Positions 53,727-64,000 of a DNA stretch of 64,000 nucleotides are shown here, one piece after another. The translations under genes were made by a program, and so were the position numbers. Source of the stretch: Drosophila miranda (lineage: Eukaryota > Arthropoda > Insecta > Diptera > Drosophilidae); assembly GCF_003369915.1 (NCBI RefSeq), contig NW_022881603.1, positions 40,098,624-40,162,623 of the forward strand. The letters run 5' to 3'. The stretch's first letter is position 1; each line of letters begins with the position of its first letter. The notes beneath the pieces were generated by a model, which was not told the origin of the DNA, did not search any database, and worked only from the letters and a program-made list of their open reading frames with translations.

Positions 53727-54678
53727 ATGATAAACGGAAGGTGCTACCGAATGATTTGCCCACTACTTCTGCTCTCAGTGCTGTTCCTCGCAGCCGAAGG
53801 ATTTCTTGAAGAGAAGCCCACGGTGGCGAGCAAGACCCGATCTCTGCTCACCTCAGATGAACCATGTGGGCTGCATTGGGACCAAGGTATGTTTATGTGT
53901 ATGTGGGGACACACGTGGTGCAGCTCTCAACTCATTCGCAGGAGTTCGCCCCGGCCTGTGGCAAGGGAAATCGTATCATCTTTGTGAACGGCGGCCTGAG
54001 GCAGAGCATTCTCCAGAGCATAAATATCATGCGGAACTACGTGGCCAGTGGGGTGGGCAACTTCTCGGTGGCCGGCCGCATGCCCACCATGAGGTGGGAC
54101 CCCACTCTGGAGAGGTGCTGGTGCGTCAGTGCGACATGGAGGGCAAGTACTGCGCAAACACTGAGAAGTATCACTATGTGGCCACCACCCAGCTGAGCGG
54201 CACGATGGAGAGGCGCAGCAATGTCGCCCGTCGTGTGGTGAACAAGCTTCTGCCCACATTATAACATGTTCTTTTAGGCTGCCACATGGACAAGGATCAT
54301 AGGATTATGCCCCTGGCCGAAGGGTGAGTGAATGGATACTCGGCTCGAGCAGTCTCTTTTACCTTTCATCCATCCCATGCTCGCACTAGAGTCTGTGTAG
54401 GCCACTACATACCCCTCCTCCAGGACAATGGGAATCGCATGGGCTGCGCCATTCGCTACAAGTCCGATCAGGGTGGCAATGCGACCATTACTCTGACCCT
54501 TCTCTGTCACTTCTCGCGGGCCAACGTGAACAGCAATCCGCACTACGAGGTGGCCACCATTCCCGGAGAAAAGTGCAGCACCGGTAAGAGCAAGCTCTAT
54601 GCGTTCCTATGCAATCGTATCGAAGTGGTCGACGCCAATAATGTGGGTGACATTGAAGAGACTGATGTGAGGAAATGA
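53727..54678 (+). pseudogene. Antigen 5-related CAP gene 2, frame-broken
   Basis: Signal peptide (MICPLLLLSVLFLAAEG) from 53727 or the internal Met at 53751. After it the CAP N-terminal block (PDLCSPQMNHVGCIGTK) is in a different frame, so an indel lies at about 53800-53830. Exon 2 (from 53942) carries NGGLRQSILQSINIMRN and MPTMRWDPTLER. The next strand (VLVRQCDMEGKYCANTEKYH) is again in another frame, with the break at about 54112-54118. Later exons (54282-54325 and 54423-54678, NRMGCAIRYKSDQGGNATIT) look normal and AATAAA overlaps the stop region. Two frame changes in a conserved domain mark it as a pseudogene. Confidence 0.85.
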
Positions 54679-54820
54679 ATAAAGTCGTGAAGTGCAGACC
54701 AAGGCACTGCATTGGTCTTTGCTTCCAGAACGTGCTGTGTACCGAATCGGGGCTGGTGGGGTGTCGAATTGAGTCAAGTGATAGATCCGCCTGACCAGTA
54801 ATCGATTTGGGGTTGAACTC

Positions 54821-54828
54821 TATAAAAG
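54821..54828 (+). promoter_or_regulatory. TATA box of CAP gene 3
   Basis: TATAAAAG about 50 bp before ATG 54874, leaving a short leader of roughly 25 nt. Confidence 0.6.
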
Positions 54829-54873
54829 ACCGCCCGCGAGGTCAGAGCTGGCTAAGTTGGCTGCCTCATCAAG

Positions 54874-55874
54874 ATGTTGGACACAAAGTGGCTGCTGCTG
54901 CTGCTGTGGCAGCTCTGGAGCACTAGCACTCCAGTAGCGCAGGCCTTCGACTACTGCGATCCTGCGCTTTGTCCCGGCCCCGAGAAGCACATCGCCTGCA
55001 ACAATTTTGGCGTAAGAGTAGGGTAATGGCCAGTGGGTTCAATTCTTACAATGCCTTGCCCGTTGCAGGAATTGGCGGACAGTTGCAGTCCGGATGCGCA
55101 TGTGGTTCGCATCACGCCCAACCGTCGCAACATGATTCTTAATGAGCTGAACGAGTACCGCGATCGGATTGCCAGAGGAGATCTGCTGGGCTTCAGTCCG
55201 GCCATGCGCATGGCCACGCTCCAGTGGGACCCGGAGCTGGCCAGTTTTGCCGAGCTGAATGTGAAGCGGTGCGCCCTGGTCAACGATCATTGCCGCAACA
55301 GCGAGCAGTTCCGCAACGTCGCCCAGGTGGTGGCCGAGGGCGGCTGGCAGGGATCCCCCGAACGACCAGATCCTGCCTCAGCCACCGATCGTACAGTCGA
55401 ATACCACACCGAGGACGAGGTGATCAAGGCCACGCTGGATCAGATGTTTGCCGAGTACAAGGAGTGCACAATGCGCGATATCATCGCCTACAGTCCTCCC
55501 ATCAGCAGGTAGGGGCTCTGTCGAATCCACCATACCTCTCACTTGACTCTCACAGAATTCTCCACTTGCGCATCAGCAAGTGCATTGCCTACTTCACACA
55601 GCTCGTGCGGGACAGCACCACTCACGTGGGCTGCGGCATCCTGCGGGAGTCCCGCAACACCAGCAACGAGGCGGGTCAGTGGCTGCTCAGTGTCCACCAG
55701 TACATGACCTGCAACTTTGTGCGGGCCAGCGATGCGAACGCTCCTGTCTACCAGAGCGGCGATAGGTCGGCCACCGATTGCCGCAGCGGCCGCAATCCGA
55801 TCTTCATCAATCTGTGCTCGGTCAATGAAATCTACGACACTTCTTCGATCATGCAGGGCCTTGGTCTCAATTAA
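54874..55874 (+). CDS. Antigen 5-related CAP protein 3, secreted
   Basis: Exons 54874-55011, 55069-55508 and 55556-55874; 298 residues. Signal peptide MLDTKWLLLLLWQLWSTST then AFDYCDPALCPGPEKHIACN. CAP domain: MILNELNEYRDRIARG, MATLQWDPELASFAELNVKR, YFTQLVRDSTTHVGCGILRE and YMTCNFVRA. A C-terminal Cys-containing extension ends MQGLGLN. All splice sites and the frame are sound. It shares orientation and intron positions with CAP gene 1, so the cluster arose by tandem duplication. Confidence 0.9.
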
Positions 55875-56145
55875 GTTATCAATTACAATACTTTCAAACC
55901 ATTTTCCAAGTTAATATGTGTAGGGAAAAATGAATGAGGGTTCTGATAAATAAGGAAAATTATAAAAGGGAAACTCCCCTTAGGTCTTAGAAGAAGTACG
56001 GCCACTCGGAATTCGTGTGTGGGGCAGCGCTGGTTAATGGAATCCTTATGGAAAGTCAACAGATCCAAACATTAGGGGCAGTTCTAAAAGAGGACGGATT
56101 ATTCATTGGAAGAGCGTTTAAAAGATCCTTTGCCACCTTAGACAA

Positions 56146-56452
56146 ATTTATTTCGAATACATAAAATATTTCTGTGGAACTTGTACAGCACTGAATTAAT
56201 GTTAAAAGTTTCTTTGCCATTATCATTACGTAGATTTTAAAGAACTTAATTCTCCTTTGGCGGAATGCAATTTCCGCATTTCACCTGCACAGTGTCGAGC
56301 AAATTTGAAATTTGCTTGCCTTGGGCTCCTTTGGCGCTCCTGCTCTTGCCCTCCGGCTGTCGATGGCTGCATCCTGCTTGGCAGCTCTCGCACCTCGGCG
56401 ACCTGTCAGCCAGCGGATGGCAGTCAAAAAAGTTCGTTGAAAACATTAGCAA
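56146..56452 (-). other. 3' terminal exon of an unidentified minus-strand gene
   Basis: Minus-strand frame 56452-56246 encodes two cysteine pairs (CESCQAGC and VKCGNC), a basic linker (KSRSAKGAQGKQ) and ends CIPPKEN with TAA. A minus-strand AATAAA follows about 100 bp later (56146-56151). Only 70 bp upstream a retrotransposon begins, so the rest of the gene, if present, lies beyond that element or is lost. Family not recognised. Confidence 0.4.
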
Positions 56453-56522
56453 ACAAATTTTTTATCGCGCACGTTCCATGCCTTCTTCATCTTTCCTATT
56501 TGATTCCTGCTCTACCATATAC

Positions 56523-57411
56523 TGTGAGGAACCGTGGTTCCCACAGGCCGAATTCGACCAAAGCATAGCCGGATAGAGGCGGTGGGACGGTCGGATAAAG
56601 GCTGATGGCTGGCTGGATAAGGCGAAGGTCAGCCCAGATACCCACGGATAGCCGGATGCGGCGAAGAGGCCAAGGGCCCCGAGAGGAGAAGTGTCCCGCT
56701 CTGGGAGCAAGAGAAACGCGAGAGGCAGAGGAGACGGCGGGATCGGGCCGGCAGCGATCCGACGCATGACCAAATAGGGGCATGGGATCACGCCACCGGC
56801 CAGGCCCCGTTACGAAGGCCGTGGAAACCAGGAGACGGCGATGGAAAACTACCAACGCCGAGCCGGGGCCCGTCAAGGGGCTATAAAAGGAGGCTGCGGC
56901 AACGAAGCGGCTCTTTTTTTCCGTGGAGAAGTGATCGCGCGCGCACGTTGAAACCCCGCCGAAACGTGAGAGTAATACCCGGTACGGTTCGAAGAAGTGC
57001 AGTGAAGTGAATAACAACAGGAAGACAGGCCCCGCCTGCCCCCAGAGTGAGTCTAAGTTAAGAGGTGATCCACAGTTGCCGGCGGGAAGCTAAGAGGGGA
57101 GTGCGAGACGTAGAGTGCGGATTTGCGTGGCGGGCCAAAGCAATAGCGGAGGTCAAACTGCCCCAATCAACAGCCTCAACGCTGCCACACCCGACGAGAG
57201 CCCACGCGTGGTGGAGATCCATAGATAAGCTGAATTGTAGCATCTAGCCCTAAGTCCTAATATAAGTACGAATAAAGAGAGATTCGATTAAAGAAAAGGA
57301 AGGTCTAATCATTTGTCGTTGGGGGCAACAATAAAAATACGTTGCGACGAATCGGCCGACCGCTGAGCGAGCCCAGCAAACTCAAGCGAACCAAGAAGCA
57401 GGTCCGTTACA
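56523..57411 (+). repeat. 5' LTR of the Ty3/gypsy element
   Basis: Starts TGTGAGGAACCG, ends CCGTTACA. Contains a TATAAAAGG box (56882) and AATAAA (57271). Confidence 0.9.
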
Positions 57412-57494
57412 ACTGGCGCCCAACGTGGGGCCTACAACGACAAATAGTAGGACAAAGGGAGGAGAAATATAGATGAGAGAATGGGGAAGGGACA

Positions 57495-58790
57495 ATGGAT
57501 CCACCGGTTGAGAAAGGAGGAGCTTGTCCAATGCGGCCACGCACAGTGGACGAAATGAGAAGAACATTTAAGGAGTGGATGAGGGAACACGAAGATGAGT
57601 CGGAGTGGGCCGATCTGATTGAGGTATGGGAGTGTCGGGCGGACAGGTCCTCGCCGACAGCCCGGGCGGACGACAAACAAGCCGCATACGAGCACCTGGC
57701 ACCCCCACCCGGCGCAACCGCGGCGACGCTGTGGAGGTCCCCAGTCGACATACAGAGAGAATTGATAGCGAGTCTCTCAGTGCCAATACCGGAACGCTCG
57801 CACACGGGGACGCCTAGCAGGCCCCGCCACCAAGGAAGGGATCGAAGCCGAGAGACCGAAAGAGGGAGAACCGAACCAGCCACAATACGGCCAGCACACC
57901 TGGACTACGCTAGAGTGGCGAAACAGGTGAGAGAGTGGTCGTTCCGGTTCGAAGGTACGACGAAGCCTCTCGAGATCTTGGAGCAGGTCGAGTGGTCCGC
58001 CGAGACGTACGGTCTGGATCCGGATCTGGTCCCAAGGGCGTTGCCGGAGCTGCTAAAAGGGCGGGCGCTGATGTGGTTCGTGGCGAACAATCGACAGTGG
58101 AGAACGTGGAAAGAGTTCTCGTCGAGCTTCCAGGCTTACTTTTTGCCGCGGGGATACTTTGAGAAGTTGCTGCAGGAAGTGAGGATGCGGAAACAGAAAT
58201 GGGGCGAGCCATTCAAAGAGTATATGGTAGAGATGCAGACACTTATGCGACCCCTGAAATGTTCCCAAGAGGAGCAGACGGAGCTGATTCGTGAGAATAG
58301 CATGCCCGATCTGAGAGCGTATATGAGGCCGCACCGGTGCAAGGACCTCGACACCATGATGGAACTGGCAGACGAGTTCGAGGCGTTGGAGAGGGACCGC
58401 CTAGAGTTCCAACGGGAGAATCCAACCGTGAAAGCCCGGGCAGCGAATCCCTTCCACAAGCCAGCCGAGACGACGGCCTGTCGGCGATGCAAGGACGGCC
58501 CGCTGGACGGAGCAGCACTTGAGGAGAGGGGAGAGCGTGTCATTAGGCCGACACCGACCAACGGCAATATCGAGAACGGATATGTCAAGAATCCGGCCCA
58601 GGCGTGCCGAAGGTGTGGGAGCGCGGATCATTGGAGCCGGGAGTGCAATGGCCGACCTCTCACCTACTGCTGGAGATGCGGAAAAGTGGGCATCTCGGCA
58701 TGGCAATGCTGCAGGAAGACGGGAAACGCCCCGCGACCCACGCCGCGGAGGGCCGTGCCAGGGTCGCAAGAAACGGTCCCTCAAGCCTAG
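57495..58790 (+). CDS. gag: Gag of the Ty3/gypsy element
   Basis: 431 residues starting MDPPVEKGGACPMRPRTVDE. An arginine-rich spacer (residues about 100-135) precedes the capsid domain (WSFRFEGTTKPLEILEQVEW, MWFVANNRQWRTWKEFSSSF, YFLPRGYFEKLLQEVR). Two zinc knuckles follow: CRRCGSADHWSREC is complete, and CWRCGKVGISAWQC has Ile where the metal-binding His belongs, so the second knuckle is damaged. Gag overlaps pol, which is in another frame. Confidence 0.88.
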   Translation: MDPPVEKGGACPMRPRTVDEMRRTFKEWMREHEDESEWADLIEVWECRADRSSPTARADDKQAAYEHLAPPPGATAATLWRSPVDIQRELIASLSVPIPERSHTGTPSRPRHQGRDRSRETERGRTEPATIRPAHLDYARVAKQVREWSFRFEGTTKPLEILEQVEWSAETYGLDPDLVPRALPELLKGRALMWFVANNRQWRTWKEFSSSFQAYFLPRGYFEKLLQEVRMRKQKWGEPFKEYMVEMQTLMRPLKCSQEEQTELIRENSMPDLRAYMRPHRCKDLDTMMELADEFEALERDRLEFQRENPTVKARAANPFHKPAETTACRRCKDGPLDGAALEERGERVIRPTPTNGNIENGYVKNPAQACRRCGSADHWSRECNGRPLTYCWRCGKVGISAWQCCRKTGNAPRPTPRRAVPGSQETVPQA

Positions 58791-59257
58791 TCGGCAGGCT
58801 GACCAGCGAGGAGGAACAGTTATCCGCAGTAGTGGAGGTCGCGGGCATGGAGCTGCAAGCCACGGTGGATACAGGAGCTACCAGCAGTTTCGTGAGCCGC
58901 GAGCTGGCGGACCGACTAAAGGGTGAAGGCCGGGAGGCGGCGGCAAGGAAAAGGGTGAGGTTGGCGGATGGCCATAGCCAGGAGGTCACGTGCCAGATTG
59001 AAACGAAGGTATGCTTTGGGAACAAGGAGATCCCAATGGTGCTACTCGTATTGCCGGGTGTGATTGATGAGTTAGTGTTGGGATGGGATTTTCTCCGCGC
59101 GGTCGGGGCAGTGGTGACCTGTGCAGGGCACAGGGTGGTGATCCCTGCCCAAGATCGGGAACGAGGAGACCAGGAGGAAAGACTGTCCGACAACGAAACG
59201 GACCACGACCCTAAGAATGGCCGCCAGAGGGGTGTCAGCGGGCATGAGGCAGAATAA
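58604..59257 (+). CDS. pol: Pol of the Ty3/gypsy element: protease
   Basis: Overlaps the end of gag in another frame, as expected for frameshift expression. Retropepsin active site ATVDTGATSSFVS and the second strand ELVLGWDFLRAVGA. Frame closes at 59257, where RT continues in a different frame. Confidence 0.82.
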   Translation: MPKVWERGSLEPGVQWPTSHLLLEMRKSGHLGMAMLQEDGKRPATHAAEGRARVARNGPSSLVGRLTSEEEQLSAVVEVAGMELQATVDTGATSSFVSRELADRLKGEGREAAARKRVRLADGHSQEVTCQIETKVCFGNKEIPMVLLVLPGVIDELVLGWDFLRAVGAVVTCAGHRVVIPAQDRERGDQEERLSDNETDHDPKNGRQRGVSGHEAE

Positions 59258-61804
59258 GGGGGCGAGGGAAGAGCCAGTGGAGGAATTCTTAGCCCGAGAG
59301 TTAGAGGCATTTTCCAAGATCGAGGGGGTGTCTAATGTGGCGGTGCACACAATCACCATGAGTGACCCGCAACCGATTAAGCAAAGATATTACCCGAAGA
59401 ACCCCAAAATGCAGGCCGAGATTAACCAGAAAGTGGACGAACTAGTAGAAATGGGATGCATAGAGCCGTCAAAGAGCCCCTACAGTTCGCCTATAGTGAT
59501 GGTAAAGAAGAAAAATGGCAAATGGAGATTGTGCGTGGACTTTCGTCAAGTTAACGCGAGATCAGTAAAGGACGCGTACCCAATGCCCAGGATCGATTAC
59601 ATCCTCGATCAACTGCGGGAAGCGAAATTCATAAGTAGCCTAGATCTGAAGGATGGATATTGGCAGATCCCCCTGGCCGAGAGCAGCCGGCCGATCACGG
59701 CGTTCACGGTGACCGGAAGGGGCTATACCAATGGAAGGTGATGCCGTTTGGGTTACACTCCGCGTCGGCCACCTTCCAACGGGCGTTAGACCAAGTGATT
59801 GGGCCAGAAATGATGCCGCACGCGTTCGCATACCAGGATGACATAGTGGTCATCGGGCGAACAGAGGAAGAACACCGAAGAAACCTGAAAGAGGTGTTTC
59901 GACGGCTGCGCTTGGCGAACCTGCGGCTGAACGCAGACAAGTGCGAGTTCTTTAGGAAAGAGCTGCGGTATCTAGGCCACAAGGTGACCGGTGAGGGGAT
60001 ATGTACAGACCCCGAGAAAGTCGCAGCCATAGCCGAATTGAATCCGCCGACAAATGTCAAGGAGCTGAGACAGTACTTGGGAGTGGCCTCATGGTACCGG
60101 AGGTTCGTGCCCGACTTCGCCACCCTCGTGCAGCCCCTGTCCGGGCTCCTCAAGAAGAAGACGGAATGGGTCTGGACACAAGAACGGCAAGAAGCGTTCG
60201 AGGAGGTGAAAAGACGACTAGTGGCGGACCCCGTGCTGGCGTGCCCCGACTTCTCGAAGAAGTTCATTCTGCAGACAGACGCCAGTGATTACGGGCTGGG
60301 TGCGATTCTCACGCAGAAGACGGAAAGGGGCGAACGGGTAATATCTTATGCTAGCAGGACGCTAAATGGACCCGAAAGGAACTATTCGGCGACCGAGAAA
60401 GAATGTCTGGCCATTGTGTGGGCCATCCGCCGGTTGAGGCCATACTTGGAAGGATATCGCTTCAAGGTGGTCACGGACCACATGGCTCTGAAATGGCTAA
60501 ATAGCATAGAAAGTCCGTCGGGAAGAGTGGCGAGATGGGCATTAGAGCTACAGCAGTACGACTTTGAAGTCGCGTACAGGAAAGGACAGCTCAACGTGGT
60601 AGCCGACGCACTCTCCCGACAACCGGTGGAGGAGCGAGGCCGTCGGATAAGAAGTGAGGAGGGAACACAACCAGTAGGCGAGCCGCCCTGCAAGTGGTTA
60701 GAGGGCATGGTAGAAAAGATCAGAAAAGAATCCCCGAAGTACCCCGACTATGTGGAGAAGGGGGGAAACTTGTACCGGCACATTCCTCACCGGGCAGGGA
60801 GCGAAGAAGTCGCCTCGTGGAAGTTATGTGTGCCGAAATATGCCCGAGGAAGGGTCTTAAAGGAAAGCCACGATAGTCCGGAAGCAGGCCACGCCGGCGG
60901 AAGGAGAACCGCGGCACGGGTGGCGGCAAGATATTACTGGCCAGGGATGTACAGGGACGTGAGGGCCTACGTGCGGAAGTGCGAACTATGTCTTCGCTAT
61001 AAGCCAAGTCAGCTACAAGCGGCAGGAGAAATGTTGACACAGGTGCCGGAAGAACCATGGGCAACGGTATGCGCGGACTTTGTGGGTCCTCTGCCGAGGT
61101 CGAAACATGGGAACTCGATGTTGTTGGTGCTGGTGGATCGATTCTCCAAGTGGACCGAGTTGGTGCCGCTGAGGAAGGCCACAGCAGAGGCACTTATAAA
61201 GGCCTGTCGGGAGCGCATAATAGCCCGTTTTGGCACGCCCAAAGTCTTCATTACGGACAATGGGGTGCAGTTTGCAAGCAGGGCATTTACAAGATTCCTG
61301 GAGCAGCTAGGAGTTCGTCACCAGTTTACGGCGCCATACACGCCGCAAGAGAATCCGACAGAGCGAACGAACAGAACGGTAAAGACCATGATAGCTCAGT
61401 TTACCGAGGGTGATCAAAGGTGTTGGGATGAAAAATGGCCGGAGCTGATGCTGGCCATGAATTCGGGAGTGTCGGATACAACGGGATATTTACCGGCGTT
61501 CGTGGTGCAAGGAAGGGAACCCCGGCTGCCAAAGGCCCTATACGACGAGGAGACGGTAGGCACGGGACAAGGCACAGAGACGCCGGATGAAAATGCGAAG
61601 AAATTAAAGGAGCTGTGTCAGTTGGTTCGACGCAACTTGGAAAGGGCAGCCCAGGATCAGGCCAGGCATTACAACCTGAGAAGAAGACCGTGGAGACCCA
61701 AAGTGGGAGAGGTCGTGTGGGCCAAACAGCTCCACCTTTCCAATGCAGCGGAGGGATTCGCCGCGAAGCTGGCACCAAGGTACGATGGGCCATACCAGTC
61801 CTAG
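59217..61804 (+). pseudogene. pol: Pol of the Ty3/gypsy element: RT, RNase H, integrase, frame-broken
   Basis: First part (59217-59741): RT fingers with YSSPIVMVKKKNGKWRLCVD and SSLDLKDGYWQIPLA. A frame change in a G run at about 59717-59724 leads to the second part (to 61804). That part has MPFGLHSASATFQRAL, catalytic YQDDIVVIG, RNase H ILQTDASDYGLGAILT, and an integrase zinc domain (SHDSPEAGHAGGRR ... CELCLRYK). The integrase triad is CADFVGPLP, ITDNGVQFASRAF and NPTERTNRTVK. The frame is lost again at about 61795-61805, near the C-terminus. The near-identical LTRs suggest these breaks are very recent or are base-calling errors. Confidence 0.85.
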
Positions 61805-63488
61805 GGACTTTATATCCCCGGTTATCTGCAACCTAAGAAAGGAGGGCGACAGGAAGAAGAGAACGGCACACATACGAGATCTGAAACCCCAACCCGAGGA
61901 GCGAGAGACACAGGGGTGAAGGAGAATGGCTGTAATAGGTCGCCCTAAAGGGTCACGCAGGACCAGGAACGGTAGAGTGCCACGCAGGACACTGGGGAAG
62001 GGTGCCGCGCAGGACACGCACGAGACTCGTCAGCACGCAGGGTGATGGACTTGTGCACTTAGATTAAAAAAAAAAAAAAGGCGAACAGGAAGACTGTGGT
62101 TGGAGAAATCTGAAAAAAGCGAAAATTAGTAAAAAGAAAGGAAAATAAAACGAGAAGAGGAAAAGCTCAGCAAACCTGAACAGGAAACGCGTCACCCAAA
62201 GCTGGGAGGCGAATCCAGGGTCGGGGAGTGTAATCTCAGACAGCGGATGACCAGGAAAAACCCAGGGGCCAGGTTAACGCCTCAACGCGGACTCACGGGG
62301 CAACTACGAGCGTCGGGCCGGAACGACGGGTGCCGCTCATGCGTGGACTACCGGGCGAGGAGTCGGATGATCCTCGGGTCCGAGCCACTGTGTGAGGGAG
62401 ACACCTGTCAAAAGAGTCCGGCCGGTGGCGCATAGGAGTTGCCCTGGGATGTGAGCCCAAGATTCCAGCCCGGGCGGAGGGTCGGATGACCCATTGTTCA
62501 CGAGCGGAATCGCGGCAAGCGGCCCGCATTGAGGGCAGAGGGCGAGCTGGAAAGGGAGAAAGGATGGAGTAAAAGTCATCCGGGTCGGGAGAACTCACCC
62601 AGGCCAAGGAGGGTCCGAGCAGCACGGGATGAAGAAGACAGGTCGGCGGTGGCATGTAAGAATAAATAGCAATTTTTTTATAACAATTAAAAGTAAATAA
62701 TTAGCAATCCATCAATCCATTAAATAGCAATTAAAATAAACAAGAATAAAGGGCTAAATAAAAGTTGTGAATAAGCAAAAATAAAATGGGGGAATAAAAA
62801 GCAAAATAATCATGAACGGGAAGGGGGTGGGTCCATCAAAGATGGAAAAGTTTTATCCATGAGCCAACAGAGAAACGCGGCGAGAACACAACAGTATCCA
62901 AAAAAAGAAGGGATAAGGCGAAATCGGATAGAGAGCGGAGAGCGCGACGGCACTCGCACAACCAGGGGAAAGATGCCGTTAGAGAGCGCGGCCGGCAGAG
63001 AGACGAGGCTGAGGGCCATGAGTACAAAGAAGAAGCTGGTGAGCGAGCGGGGTACCCGGTACCGCATTGCGATGTCGGCCACACGCACGGAGGTGTTCCG
63101 CGAGCACAAGTAAGGAAAAAAAAAGGGGAAAGAAAAAAAAGAGCAAAAGAAAAAAAAAGAAAGAAAAATCAGGGGCGAAACACGCGGGAAGAAAATGAAT
63201 AAAGAGAGAAGAAAAAGAGAAAAGTGGAATACGTACGGGGGAGAGATATCGAGTGGATCGCCTAAACGCCCCTACACCTTATCGATATGTGGGGATTCGG
63301 CCCCAGCCAGAAAATTGCAAGGGCTGGCAGCGCCGCCCGAGCAAAGGCGCCAGAGGGCGCCAGGGCGCCCGTGATCCCAGATGCCGTAAGGAGCGCGCGT
63401 AAAATGGGGCCGTTTGAATGAGGAAAGCACACTACGTCGCAAGGTCGCGGAAAACGGGAGTATTCCGCTGCGGGAAGAAAGAGGGGGG
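61805..63488 (+). other. Long non-coding 3' region of the Ty3/gypsy element
   Basis: 1.7 kb between integrase and the 3' LTR with A-rich runs (62068-62080, 63116-63160) and no supportable env frame. Ends in a purine tract before the LTR. Confidence 0.6.
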
Positions 63489-64000
63489 TGTGAGGAACCG
63501 TGGTTCCCACAGGCCGAATTCGACCAAAGCATAGCCGGATAGAGGCGGTGGGACGGTCGGATAAAGGCTGATGGCTGGCTGGATAAGGCGAAGGTCAGCC
63601 CAGATACCCACGGATAGCCGGATGCGGCGAAGAGGCCAAGGGCCCCGAGAGGAGAAGTGTCCCGCTCTCGGAGCAAGAGAAACGCGAGAGGCAGAGGAGA
63701 CGGCGGGATCGGGCCGGCAGCGATCCGACGCATGACCAAATAGGGGCATGGGATCACGCCACCGGCCAGGCCCCGTTACGAAGGCCGTGGAAACCAGGAG
63801 ACGGCGATGGAAAACTACCAACGCCGAGCCGGGGCCCGTCAAGGGGCTATAAAAGGAGGCTGCGGCAACGAAGCGGCTCTTTTTTTCCGTGGAGAAGTGA
63901 TCGCGCGCGCACGTTGAAACCCCGCCGAAACGTGAGAGTAATACCCGGTACGGTTCGAAGAAGTGCAGTGAAGTGAATAACAACAGGAAGACAGGCCCCG
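63489..64000 (+). repeat. 3' LTR of the Ty3/gypsy element, partial
   Basis: Repeats 56523-57034; one substitution seen (CTCTGGGAGC versus CTCTCGGAGC near 56702/63668). Continues beyond the window. Confidence 0.92.

Larger units (their letters stand above)
56523..64000 (+). mobile_element. Ty3/gypsy retrotransposon without env, young, runs off right edge
   Basis: LTR (889 bp) with TATAAAAGG at 56882, TGGCGCCCAACGTGGGGCC primer-binding site at 57414, gag, protease, RT, RNase H and integrase. A 1.7 kb non-coding 3' region, a GAAAGAGGGGGG polypurine tract and the start of the 3' LTR at 63489 follow. GC-rich, unlike the errantivirus. Over the roughly 510 bp that can be compared the LTRs differ at one base. 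Organisation recalls Osvaldo/Ulysses-type elements; the family is not confirmed. Confidence 0.93.

Noticed and set aside
56496-57017. Long minus-strand frame repeated at 63432-63983
   Set aside because: It is inside the LTRs and repeats only because the LTR does; no domain or start context, and GC-rich LTRs often stay open on the antisense strand.
61805-63488. An env gene in the right-hand gypsy element
   Set aside because: No frame longer than about 100 codons with signal peptide, furin site and anchor; the region looks non-coding.

Overview
The window is eukaryotic DNA from a Drosophila, most likely the obscura group. Genes have short GT-AG introns, Drosophila core-promoter motifs (TCAGT initiators, DRE and GATA sites) and the repeats are Drosophila families (BEL/Pao, errantivirus, copia, CR1, DINE-1). 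The conserved genes I recognise (AspRS, Nmda1 and its paralogue CG3814, a CG3790-type transporter, bicaudal) form, as I recall it, the cluster at D. melanogaster 49D on Muller element C. Several are broken by non-homopolymer lesions while neighbours look intact, and retroelements are dense. That pattern fits a degenerating neo-Y copy of Muller C, as in D. miranda; the species call is inference.

Layout: 1-3.76 kb, a BEL/Pao element running off the left edge; 3.76-6.46 kb, non-coding DNA with a possible promoter; 6.46-14.14 kb, a complete but frame-broken errantivirus with TGTA target duplications; 15.3-16.9 kb, an AspRS pseudogene lacking class II motif 3; 18.2-22.3 kb, two Lifeguard/TMBIM genes with alternative starts; 22.6-24.6 kb, an SLC22-like transporter with an internal stop; 26.3-26.8 kb, bicaudal.

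From 28.4 to 51.75 kb lies the most unusual locus. Three 3' exons at 51.22-51.75 kb encode a shared proline/glutamine-rich cytoplasmic tail with a PPGY motif. Upstream, in a 22.6 kb interval, are at least seven short ATG-initiated exons (six or more encoding a single membrane segment). Each ends in a splice donor in the same phase (phase 1), which is the phase of the shared acceptor. Several carry their own GATA-like site and TCAGT initiator. Some are recent tandem duplicates and others are decaying. I read this as an array of alternative first exons giving different membrane anchors to one WW-ligand tail. The interval is also filled with DINE-1 copies and a copia element split by a CR1 element.

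From 52.7 to 55.9 kb is a tandem cluster of three antigen 5/CAP genes, the middle one broken. At 56.25 kb is the 3' end of an unknown minus-strand gene, followed directly by a very young Ty3/gypsy element (56.52 kb to the right edge) whose LTRs differ at one position over about 510 bp.
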